Shown: piece after piece, positions 21,488-30,779 of the stretch
Layout of the letters: every line of letters begins with the position of its first letter
Numbering within the stretch: the stretch's first letter is position 1
NCBI GenBank assembly: GCA_018287875.1
Contig: JAGVVL010000029.1
Location: forward strand, 620,001 to 684,000
DNA: 64,000 nt
Direction: 5' to 3'
Origin: Nigrospora sphaerica
Lineage: Eukaryota > Ascomycota > Sordariomycetes > Amphisphaeriales > Apiosporaceae
The notes under the pieces: generated by a model
What the model was told of the DNA's origin: nothing
The model's database searches: none
Seen by the model: only the letters and a program-made list of their open reading frames with translations
Translations under genes and position numbers: made by a program

Positions 21488-23200
21488 CAGTAAGATGTAC
21501 AAGATCTTTGTCCTTGTGCCATGTATTCTTCTCTAATATTTAAAAAACGATAAGTCTTTCGAGTATTGATATCAGCTATAATTTCGGAGGGGTAGGAAAT
21601 GGTAGCAGATGTATTTTTTGAAGATAAATGTAGCCCACTGCTTGAGGAAATGATTAGCTCTATAATCTCTACTGATAATTTTTTTACTATTTCATCTAAT
21701 AGCGGTTGTAAAGTATTATCTTGCAATGTTAGGTATTTACTCCATAACTGATTCAGAGCCTTCTCTACGCTGTCCCATTCAATCTTTTTTGAAAGTATTC
21801 TGTGATTTTGTTAGACAAAGGCCGCATTACCGTTATTTCTCCTAGGTGGATACATAATGTAGCAAGTTGGATGAGTTGATTTTTATTAAAATATCCTCTG
21901 ATACGTCGATAGTCAATAACCGTATCTTGATTATGAGAGAATGTGAGTGTTCTCAAGGTAGTAACGGCTTTTTCCAAAGTTTCTTTATTCTGGATTTTAA
22001 AAGCTTGAGAATATGTTGCTAAAATTTGCCTTAACCATTTATTTTCTTTGCTATTTTCCTTAATACGCACTATATCTTTATCATTTAATTGTGCGCCACA
22101 ACTTAACCATATTTTAAAAAATCCTCATGAAAAACTGATTGATGTTTTTCAGACTTGGCTAACACAATATCCAAAGGTGTCTTCCCCTGATGGTTTTTAA
22201 TATTAAGATCCGCACCGTGGCTAATTAACTGGCAAAGTAGGTAGTAAATAGAACTTAAATATTCCGCTTTGTCCTCGAATGCCATACGATCCTCTGCTGC
22301 ATAGCGAGCAAGAGTATGTAATACAGTATCCCCTCTTGCATTTTGAGCATTAATTGATATGCCATGATAGACTAAAAAGTGGATAAAATCATATTTGACA
22401 GTATAAATTAGTGTATAGATAGCCGTGTGTAAAATAGTATCTTTATTATTATTGGTGCTATGAATACTTACTCCTTGCTCAAGCAAAAGTTCTAGCATTC
22501 TATAATTAATTTTTAAAAATGCAGTGGCTATATGTAAATTTGTATTTCCTTGGTAGTCCACCTGATTTACATGGGCGCCTTTTTCGATTAAATACTGTAC
22601 CAAACTAAGATTGGAGTTTTTTACTGCATGATGCAACGGAGATAAGCCCTGTGCATCAAGGGCATTAATCAGGGCACCTTTTTCGATTAAATACTTTGCC
22701 AAACTAGGATTGGGGTTTTTTACTGCATGATGCAATGGAGATAAGCCCTGTGCATCAAGGGCGTTAATCAGGGCGCCTTTTTTGAGTAAATACTTTGCCA
22801 AACTAGGATTGGGGGTGTTTTTTACTGCATGATGCAATGGAGATAAGCCGTGTGAATCAGGAGTGTTAATCAGGGCGCCTTTTTTGAGTAAAGACTGTAC
22901 TAAAGGAAAATTAGACTGTTCTACTGCATGATGCAAGGGATAGGAGCCCTTTGAATCAGAGATGTTGATCGGGACTCCTTGTTGGATGAAAAACTGTGCT
23001 ATATCAAAAGCGGAATGTACTATTGCATAGTGTAAGGGATATAAGCACAACTCATTGCCCACCTTAAGGCTCGCACCTTGAGTGAGAAGGTGTTCTACCT
23101 TAGCAATTTCTTTCTGATCAATGGCACGCATGAGTGCTTTCTGTAAGGCTACTTGGTCCATAGCTTGGGTGGTTAGTAACATATTACTCATCATTAACAT
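21487..23200 (-). CDS. long ankyrin-repeat protein, probable host-directed effector
   Basis: Function unknown. About nine ankyrin repeats fill roughly residues 30-350. They carry the usual G..PLHHAV and LL.KGA.IN patterns, and several are nearly identical (LSPLHHAVKN units). A C-terminal region of about 200 residues is not recognised. The gene is split by two single-base frame breaks. Near 22118, one more base in the T/A run gives HEDFFKIWLSCGAQLND. Near 21784, one more gives YFQKKIEWDSVEKAL. Corrected length is about 571 residues. No signal peptide is seen. Ankyrin proteins in intracellular Gammaproteobacteria are often type IV effectors; that role is inference. Confidence 0.8.
22590..22885 (-). 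repeat. tandem near-identical 99-base ankyrin-coding repeat units
   Basis: Three consecutive units of about 99-102 bases inside the ankyrin gene are almost identical at DNA level. Each contains a ttttttactgcatgatgca segment and an ataagccctgtgcatcaa or close variant. They encode LSPLHHAVKN...AKYL(L/I)(K/E)KGALINALDA. The low divergence indicates recent duplication or gene conversion. Confidence 0.85.
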
Positions 23201-23478
23201 CCTTTATAATGATAAAATCCTATCCGATAATAAATAATAGCTATTTATTCTTTACAATCTCTAACCTAAGCGTCTTAAAGTATAGTAAGCTATTTTCTTA
23301 TTAAAAATACATTAAATTTACAATAGAAATAACCGTAGATATTAAGGGAATATAATAACAGTCCGTAGTCTACACGCTTTTTGTGTTATAAAATAAACCT
23401 TTATTGATATAAAGGGTTTTTAAAGATTAATTAAATAACGTCAAAGGTATTTAAAATACGCTAGTAACGCAATAACTA

Positions 23479-23844
23479 ATGAATACTCAACAACTCAAAC
23501 AGTACAATAACTTACGTTTACTGAAAGCACTTCGAGAAGGTATGGATGAAGACGGAGACTCTGGAGAAGGGCAATTTGGAGTAGTCCCCTTAACTACAAA
23601 TCCAAATAGCTTATTAGCTCATTCAGAAGGCAATCGTAATCTACATGAAGGTGAGTTACGTGCACATCCCCTATTAAGCCGTAGTGCTCAATTTAGTGGC
23701 GTAGATACTCATTTGACACCAGAACCTACCAGTAACGAAGAAGCCCAAGACAATTATCCTCAATATCGCTTAGCATACCAAGCAAAGCAAGCATTACAAC
23801 AAAGACAGCGTCAAAGGAAAGCGCCTCCTCGCTTAGTACGTTAA
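23479..23844 (+). CDS. small hydrophilic protein of unknown function upstream of the AnkH-like gene
   Basis: Not recognised. It is 121 residues with no hydrophobic segment and no cysteine. The composition is low in complexity and looks disordered: an acidic stretch near residue 25 (DEDGDSGEG) and a basic, glutamine-rich end (QQRQRQRKAPPRLVR). It ends eight bases before the ankyrin/protease-like gene, so the two are probably co-transcribed. It could be a chaperone, a small effector, or a weakly conserved leader gene. The 278-base gap upstream separates it from the divergent ankyrin gene and should hold both promoters. Confidence 0.6.
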   Translation: MNTQQLKQYNNLRLLKALREGMDEDGDSGEGQFGVVPLTTNPNSLLAHSEGNRNLHEGELRAHPLLSRSAQFSGVDTHLTPEPTSNEEAQDNYPQYRLAYQAKQALQQRQRQRKAPPRLVR

Positions 23845-23852
23845 TAACTATT

Positions 23853-25261
23853 ATGTCTATCCCAAATGATTTTATTTTGGCTATCTTAGAAGGAAATGTT
23901 GCAAGCGTAAAAGCATATTTATCGGATACACTAGCGCTTGATGACTTGGATGATTACGGATTTACTCCATTGATTGAAGCGACTATTGCCAATCAAATTA
24001 CAATCGTCAGCCTGCTTCTAGAATATGGGGTGAATGTTAACCAACAAGATATTACTGGCCGTACGGCTTTACACTGGGCAGCAGATAACCATAATCTTTC
24101 AATTTGTAAAGAACTACTACAATATCAAGCCGATCCCAATGCTTATACCCGTGCCGGTGAACCTGTCTTGGTGTTTCCTTATTTGCGAAAGCAAGAAGCA
24201 CTAAAAGCATTACTTTATCAACATCAAGGAAAATTAAGTTTTGCTCAGGATTTTATTCAAGTTAAATTATTAGGGCAACGTTATTCTCTTTATGGTGAGG
24301 CAGATATTATCAATCCTCATGGTACCTTTGTACCCGTAAGCTATGAAGGATTTTTTTAGAATTTGTGATTGAGGTGGTTAAGTATTCATTAGAGCGCTAC
24401 TGCAAGCACTTTGTTGCTCGTCCTTTTAAAGCGTACTTACCCTTGTTTCAAGTGATTATCTCTTTATTTAAAAACGCTTCAGACTTATTACAATATCAAA
24501 AATACACCATCAAAATTGAAGCAGTAGCGCATAAAATAGAAAAATATTTAGATAAAGCATTACTATTTTTGCCTATTGCCTATGAGGGTCACGCAATTAG
24601 CTTTATCCGCTATCAAGATATACTGATACGATGTGATCGAGGAGAGAATAGTCAGCAAGAAGGAAGCATTGTTTTATATCAAATGAAAAAGCCGCATCGT
24701 TGGACGACTACTTTTCTGAAAAAACTATTATATGAAAAACAAAGTGCTCATTTTATTACAGTTGGGATACAAGATTTTTTAGGTCTAACCTTTTTAGGTA
24801 ATATCAAAAGTGAAGCGCAAACCGTTGGAAATTGTTCTTGGGCTAATATAGAAGCTGGTGTGCTTGCTTTGCTATATGTCTTAAGATGGAAGCAAGAGGG
24901 AAATGGGGTAGGTTTTGCTCAATGGGTACAGCAGGTGGATTGTCATCCTTTGTATTCTCATTGGTTAACATGGGATCAATCTTGCGCGTTGGAAGAATCT
25001 CTCCAAAACTTTAAGTATACTAATGCTGCACGTAAAGCAACGATTGCTACAATAATAGGTGCTGTGCTTTTTCAGGCGCTTCATTATGACAAGGAAGAAG
25101 ATGTGCAAGTGGCTTCTAAAATAATACCTATTCTTATGGAGCCTGAGTATCGATATATTTTAAAAAGCTACCTTAAAATATATTGGTTTGAGAGCAGGAC
25201 ACCAGAAGGATACAACCTAACGCAACTTTTAAATAGGTGCGGTGTCCCTTTAACCTTCTGA
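23853..25261 (+). CDS. ankyrin protein with a cysteine-protease-like domain, AnkH/LegA3-like
   Basis: The N-terminal 130 residues hold about three to four ankyrin repeats (TPLIEATIANQITIVSLLLEYG, RTALHWAADNHNL). One frame break near 24356 (seven T for eight) gives YEGFFLEFVIEVV and joins the second half. Corrected length is 469 residues. The C-terminal domain has His247 (GHAISFIRYQD), Asp262 (IRCDRG), Gln323 and Cys328 (QTVGNCSWAN). H-D-Q-C is the residue order of CE-clan (Ulp/YopJ-like) cysteine proteases. From memory of the family, the architecture matches Legionella AnkH, a core type IV effector with ankyrin repeats and a cysteine-protease-like domain. The match is by architecture and motif only. 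The 3' end overlaps bamB by 12 bases. Confidence 0.72.
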
Positions 25262-26578
25262 TTCAGTAGGTAAGTCTTCTGTTTCTTTTTCAGGTACTAA
25301 GACGTTTGAAGGGTCGATAGTCGTCTTTGTCTCTTCGGTAGTGAGTGTATTAAAGGTTTGTGGTTTGGGATGAGCCCAGGCCGCTAATCGGCTGTATTGA
25401 TTGATGACGTACAGTTTGCTTGCACTTACTAATGGGCTATTTAAAATGGGTGAGAAAATATTGAATGATGCCTTAGCAAATATATTACCATCCTCAGCAG
25501 ATAGCCAATATACATTGCCTTCATTATCAGCGAGTACGAGGTATTGATTTGCGTCTGTTAAGCAAGGGAGGTGACTGCATACTCTTTATTCAATACTTTA
25601 TGTAACGCGAAATCAGTCTGTGTCCATATTTTAGTTCCATCTAATGGATTGAGTGCGTAAAGCAAATTTTGCTCATCTAATAGATATACGTATTGGCCGA
25701 GTATGATTTTTGCGCTGCTTGATATGGGCTGTTCCCATTGCATGTCACCTGTTGCAAGAGATAAACATTTTAATTTGTCATGATAAGCATTGGCATATAC
25801 CAATCCATTTTTTTCATCAATAATAGGGTCTGAGGCAATATCAATAAACTGATTCAAATCTTCTTCGTTTTTGCGAGAAGCAAATTGATGTTCCCAGAGT
25901 ATGTCTCCACTTGTTCGATGAAAGGTTACTAATTTGCCATCGGAAAAACCAACAATTACTTTATCTTTCGTAAGTTTTGGGGCGCTACTATTTTTAAGTA
26001 AAACGGAAGTAAAGGGGCTTTTATGTTGGTGTTGCCATAATATCTTTCCATTTTTAGCATTTAAAACGATAAGGTCGTTTGCAATGGTTTTAACAAATAC
26101 TTGCGTTTCATCAGCGGCGACTTCGGCAATTACCATATTAGGGAGGTCTGTCGACCAAGCCATTGTGCCTGTTTTAGCATGCAGGGCTAAAAGTCTCGGC
26201 TCATTTGTTACAACCAGTATTTTTTTCCGATAACGCTTAACTTATTAGTCAGAGAATAGCGGTTTAACTCTTGAGACCACAAGACTTGTCCACTTTTTCG
26301 TTTATGCCGACTAAGCGTTTAGCTTGTTGTGCAATGATTAATGAATCCTCTTCGCTAAACGCACTAAGTTGAGCAGAAAATTTTTCGGGACCATATCCAA
26401 TAAATTGAGACCATTGTGCTTGCTTCTCGGATAAATGAACTACATGGTTTTCTACTTTAACGCCTGTTTCTCTATCTAACCAACTAAATACTGAGCCTGC
26501 TAAACATACATGGGCTACTAAAAGACTAAAACAGGCTGCTAAAAAAGATCGAAAAGAAGTAACCATATTGTTATACAC
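25250..26578 (-). CDS. bamB: outer-membrane assembly protein BamB
   Basis: Beta-propeller subunit of the BAM complex, expected on the periplasmic face of the outer membrane. Repeated propeller strands read NGKILWQHQHKSPF, SGDILWEHQF and TGDMQWEQP, the PQQ-like pattern. The N-terminus has a signal peptide (FLAACFSLLVAHVCLAG), but the lipobox around the cysteine is atypical. Frame breaks near 26295, 26226 and 25563 are each repaired by one base (NEKSGQVLWSQELNR, GKKILVVTNEPRLLALH, TSPCLTDANQYLVL). Corrected length is about 443 residues, longer than E. coli BamB because of an acidic C-terminal tail. It follows yfgM, as in E. coli. Confidence 0.85.
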
Positions 26579-27182
26579 TACCTAAATCTTTGATTTTAAT
26601 TGCTAAAAGGTTTTTTCTTTCTGGTAAATAAGAAAAAAGTTTATAACTTTTTTGATACGCTTGTAACGCGTTTACCTTATCGCCCGACGCCCGAAAAAGA
26701 TCACCTCTCAGTTCCTCTGTGGTAGCGTGATAACTCTCACACGGCATATGCTCAATAAACGCTAAGGCTTCTTTAAACTTTCCCATCGTCGCTAATATTC
26801 TAGCGCCTCTTTGCTTAGCAATACACTGTATTTCTATTTCAGTTGCTTCTTCAGCAGCACATTTTAGCCATTTTATGGCCTCTGACAGTTGTTGATTATC
26901 TACTGCCTGCTTGGCTAATTTTAACTGCAGTAATCCAGCATAAGGCGTATTCTTATATTGTTGAAGAAAATGCGTTGCTTCCTCAAGCGGGATTAAGGAG
27001 TTTTTATCTTTGGGTGTTTTGGTTAACGTTTCATATTGATGAGAAGCTGTAATAAGAAAGTTCTCTTGTTTTTTATAGTGTACGTATTGATAAATACCTA
27101 CAGCACTAGCTATGCATAGAGTAATAGTTAGGATGCCGAGTATCCAACGCCAGTAAGAGTAAATAACCGTCAATATTTTCAT
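26571..27182 (-). CDS. yfgM: YfgM-like tetratricopeptide inner-membrane protein
   Basis: Single-span inner-membrane protein with a periplasmic TPR domain. In E. coli YfgM works beside SecYEG and PpiD. It is 203 residues. A membrane segment lies at about residues 13-33 (WILGILTITLCIASAVGIY), followed by TPR-like helices (AIKWLKCAAEEA, KVNALQAYQKSYKL). It sits between hisS and bamB, the conserved gammaproteobacterial order. It overlaps the bamB start by eight bases. Confidence 0.82.
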   Translation of the reverse strand: MKILTVIYSYWRWILGILTITLCIASAVGIYQYVHYKKQENFLITASHQYETLTKTPKDKNSLIPLEEATHFLQQYKNTPYAGLLQLKLAKQAVDNQQLSEAIKWLKCAAEEATEIEIQCIAKQRGARILATMGKFKEALAFIEHMPCESYHATTEELRGDLFRASGDKVNALQAYQKSYKLFSYLPERKNLLAIKIKDLGSV

Positions 27183-27299
27183 CGTATAATAGTTAAATTA
27201 AATAGGTAATGAGTGGTCTTGATAGGTAAAACAGTATAACATTAATTTAAGCCTTTTCTATATAAAAAACTTGTTTTTCCCTCAATGCTGAGACCCTTT

Positions 27300-28591
27300 T
27301 TATTCCTTCAATGCTGCGAAAATATTTTGTAGATAGACAATTAGATTCTCCCATGTCATACAGGATTGAGGATCAGCAGTACGCAAAGGTTTGATCGTGA
27401 TCATGTGGTTATTAAGCTCATTTTCTCCTATAACCAAAGCATAACATGCGCTGATTTTATTGGCTCGTTTAAATTGGGCGCTAAAATTACCCCTAAACAA
27501 TCTATCTGTATGTTTAAAGTAGGAAAGATATGACGTAACTTTTCACTGATTTTGCATGCTTCTAGTTCTGCACTAGAACCTGAGTGAATAAGATAGATAT
27601 CTGGTGCTTGACTCACGAAGGTAGAAGAGGGCACTATCTCTTTCCAGATTTCTAATAGGCGTTCTAAACCAATTGCAAAGCCGATGGCAGGTTTCTCGGG
27701 ACCGCCTAGCTGTTTGACTAAACCATCATATCGTCCGCCAGCACACACGGTGTTTTGAGCGCCATTTACATCTTTGATTACCCATTCAAATACGGTCTTA
27801 TTATAATAATCTAGCCCCCTTACTAAGTAAGGGTTGATAGTAAAGGGAATCTCTAAAACAGTTAATAAAGTTTGCAGTTGCTGAAAATGGGCCGCTGAGT
27901 CTTCCCCTAGGTAATCTGATAATTTAGGGGCCTTTTGATTAATAATAGTTAGTTTAGGATTTTTGCTATCTAAAATACGTAATGGATTCGTATGTAAACG
28001 TCTTTTTGAATCTGCATCTAATGCTTCCATATGTTTTTCAAAATACGCTACCAACTCAGCTCGATACTGTGCTCTTTCTGAATAATTGCCAAGTGAGTTA
28101 ATTTCTAATTGAAATAAGTGACTCATATTTAAATTGCGCCATAATCGATGAGTCATGGCGATGAGCTCTGCCTCAATACTCGGTCCGTGAATACCAAAAA
28201 CTTCAACTCCAAACTGATGGAATTGACGATATCGTCCTTTTTGAGGACGCTCATGCCTGAACATCGGTCCTAAATACCATAAACGTTGCGGTATGCTTTG
28301 ATGCACTAATCGATGCTCAATCACTGCACGCACACAACTTGCAGTGCCTTCTGGTCGAAGGCTTAAGTTATCGCCAGTACCTTTGTTTTGTAATTGATAC
28401 ATTTCCTTTTCTACAATATCTGTAATACTGCCGATGGAATGTTGAAATAAATCAGTTTTTTCAACAACGGGGAAACGAATCTCTTGATAACTATATTGGT
28501 GCGCTAAAGCTCTTAAATGCTTTTCTAACTCGCTCCAATAAGCAGTGATCTCTGGTAAGCTATCTTGCATACCTCGCGCCGATTGAAACAT
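27300..28591 (-). CDS. hisS: histidine--tRNA ligase
   Basis: Class II aminoacyl-tRNA synthetase charging tRNA-His. It starts ARGMQDSLPE. Motif 2 is RPEGTASCVRAV, the histidine signature is LVRGLDYYNKTVFEWV, and GGRYDGLVKQLGG and GFAIGLERLL follow. The frame breaks near 27490 (four G for five), and repair gives CLGGNFSAQFKRANKISACYALVIGENE, the anticodon-binding domain. Corrected length is about 430 residues. The start is four bases after the der stop. Confidence 0.95.
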
Positions 28592-28595
28592 AGAC

Positions 28596-29910
28596 TTAAT
28601 CGCTCCGTTTTTCTTTGAACTTAATTTTAATTGGAGTGCCTGTAATGTTAAGTTGCTTTTGGTAAAAATTATGCAAATAACGCTTATAGGTAGCTGTCAC
28701 TGCGTCGGTATGGCTTCCATGAATAATAATGATAGGGGGATTATATCCTCCCGGATGTGCATAACGCAATTTAGCCTTTCGGGGGGAGAATGCTCATGAA
28801 GTGCTTGTTGTAGTAATCTTGTTAACTGAGCAGTGCTTAATTTTTTAGTCGCGTGTTGGTAAGCGATTTGAACGAGTGGAATAATGCGTGATAGTCCTGT
28901 ACCTCTTAAACTTGAAATAAAACCTACTTCTACAAAAGGTAAAAAACGCAACCGTCTTTTAGCGTTGGTTTGAAAAGTAAATTTTTCTTCTTGATCTAAA
29001 CAGTCCCATTTATTAGCGAGTACCACAATGGCACGTCCTGCTTCAACAATTAATTGTAATAATCGTAAATCTTGATCCGTAATACCTATTTTGGCGTCAA
29101 TCAACAAAATAATGACAGTGCTTTCCTGTAAAGCACCTAAACTTTGTTTAACCGATGCTTCCTCAATGCCAGTTGTGACATTAGAAATACGTCGGATACC
29201 TGCCGTATCTACCAAAGTATATTGGGTCCCTTGATGCCAAAAGGGTATTTCAATGCTATCGCGGGTAGTACCTGCTTGATTAGATACAATTTGGCGGTTT
29301 TCTCCAAGGAGCTGATTGATCAGTGTGGATTTGCCTGCATTGGGTTTACCAATCACCGTCACTTTTAAAGGGGCGAGAATAACGTTTCAGAAGGTGTATC
29401 TGGTAAAATAACATCCTGATTATTCTTGAAGGAAAATAATTGCGTTAATAGTTTGGTAAACCCTCTCCCTTGTAGCGCAGAGACTGGATACATGCTAAAC
29501 CCTAGCTGCGCAAACTCAGCAATTGCAGTAGATTCTGCGCCTTGTTTATCTGATTTATTAATAATACATAAAATAGGCTTATTAAATTGCCTTAAAAAAT
29601 TAATAATTTTTTCATCTTCATATACTAAACCTTCTTTTGCATCGACGACTAAGCCTATTTGGTCGGCACTTGCTATCGCATGCTCCACTTGCTCTTTTAC
29701 TAGAGAGGATAAGTTGTCTTCTAGACCTTCTAAGCCTCCCGTATCGATTATTTTACCTATGTGCCCGTTATAACGAAAAGTGCCTTCATGTCGATCTCGA
29801 GTAACGCCTGATAAATTAGCCGTTAATGCCGCTTTACTTTTCGTTAAGAAATTAAATAAAGTGGATTTTCCAACATTTGTGCGTCCAACCAATACGAATG
29901 TGATTGACAT
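28596..29910 (-). CDS. der: ribosome-biogenesis GTPase Der (EngA)
   Basis: Tandem-GTPase assembly factor of the 50S subunit. G domain 1 has GRTNVGKSTLFN, DTGG and NKSD. G domain 2 has GKPNAGKSTLINQLLG, DTAGIRR and NKWD. Two frame breaks occur. Near 29373, C4 should be C5 (SPPLKVTVIG). Near 28785, C6 should be C7 (PRKAKLRYAHPGGYNPP), restoring the KH-like end YKRYLHNFYQK and GTPIKIKFKE. Corrected length is about 438 residues. In E. coli der follows bamB; here it precedes hisS. Confidence 0.94.
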
Positions 29911-29997
29911 AAGGGGCTCATGGAAAAATAAATTAGAAAATTATTTTATAGGATGTGAAGGGAGCACCTACACAGCATAGGTATGCTATATCGTGAA

Positions 29998-30043
29998 CTA
30001 AAAAGCCTGCTTAGTGAATTTATAAAAAACTGTCAACAGGCTT
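29998..30043 (-). terminator. candidate terminator after rplS
   Basis: Read on the minus strand, AAGCCTG and CAGGCTT form a seven-base-pair stem around a 27-base loop and are followed by a run of five T. It lies about 130 bases past the rplS stop and before der. The loop is long, so efficiency is uncertain. Confidence 0.45.
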
Positions 30044-30059
30044 AAAGCCTATACGCACA

Positions 30060-30106
30060 TAAGATACTGCACAGTCATGCTATGTCTATGCAATATCTTA
30101 TTTTTT
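30060..30106 (+). repeat. imperfect inverted repeat with a T tract
   Basis: TAAGATACTGCACA (30060-30073) faces TATGCAATATCTTA (30087-30100) with two mismatches and a 13-base spacer, followed by six T on the + strand. It lies between rplS and der. It could be a second, oppositely oriented terminator or a small palindromic element. No gene on the + strand ends here. Confidence 0.4.
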
Positions 30107-30170
30107 ATAACCAATAAATGGTTACTCACTAAACTACCTTGAATGTGTCCTAGCTTAAAGGTGCTCTGAT

Positions 30171-30640
30171 TTATTCTATCTCTGCTGTATTTTCTACTGC
30201 AGGAGAAGACATATCTACCGCTTCTACTCTAACACTCTCTTCTGTGTTTTTAGTAGTTACTGTCTTTTTAGGATAACGTTCTTTAATTCGAGCAGCCTTA
30301 CCACGTAAGTCCTGGAAAGCGTAAATTTTAGCTCGACGTATATCACCCCGTCTTTTAACTTCAATGTTACTCACAAGTGGACTATATAAGGGCACTACGA
30401 TGGTGACGCTTTCTCCGTCAACCACACGATGTAATGTGACCGATGAATTAAGCCCCTATTTTTTCTGCCTATTACAGTACCTATAAAGGGTTGCAGTCTT
30501 TCTCGAGTGGTTTTTTTGCTGCCTTCTCCAACCGTGTCTCTGACTTTTAATTGTAATGCGAGCGTATCTCCTGTTTGAAAGTCTGGGATATGCTTCTGCT
30601 CCATTTGGGCTGCTTTTAAAGTTTCAATATAAGCATTCAT
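30171..30640 (-). CDS. rplS: 50S ribosomal protein L19, extended
   Basis: Inter-subunit bridge protein. The N-terminus has FQTGDTLALQLKVRDTVGEGSK and RLQPFIGTVIGRKNRG. One missing G near 30452 breaks the frame; repair gives RGLNSSVTLHRVVDGESV and then FPLYSP-type VPLYSPLVSNIEVKRRGDIRRAKIY. Corrected length is about 156 residues against about 115 usually. The excess is a C-terminal acidic and threonine-rich tail of about 35 residues. It normally follows trmD directly; here a 2-kb gene separates them. Confidence 0.93.
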
Positions 30641-30779
30641 AATGAGATAGCGTTTTTAAAATCATACTTTGATATATTATCTTCATGACGAAGAATGACA
30701 ATCATCATACCTTGCTTTTCTTCTGAAGTATACACAAGCGTACACTAAGTAGATAAAAAGCAGGGTATTTCATATTTAT

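Noticed and set aside
22590..22885. CRISPR-like array
   Set aside because: The repeats are about 99 bases, contiguous and in frame, and encode ankyrin units. There are no spacers and no cas genes.
25934..26233. Plus-strand 99-codon ORF opposite bamB
   Set aside because: Antisense shadow of the PQQ-like propeller; no ribosome binding site or homology.
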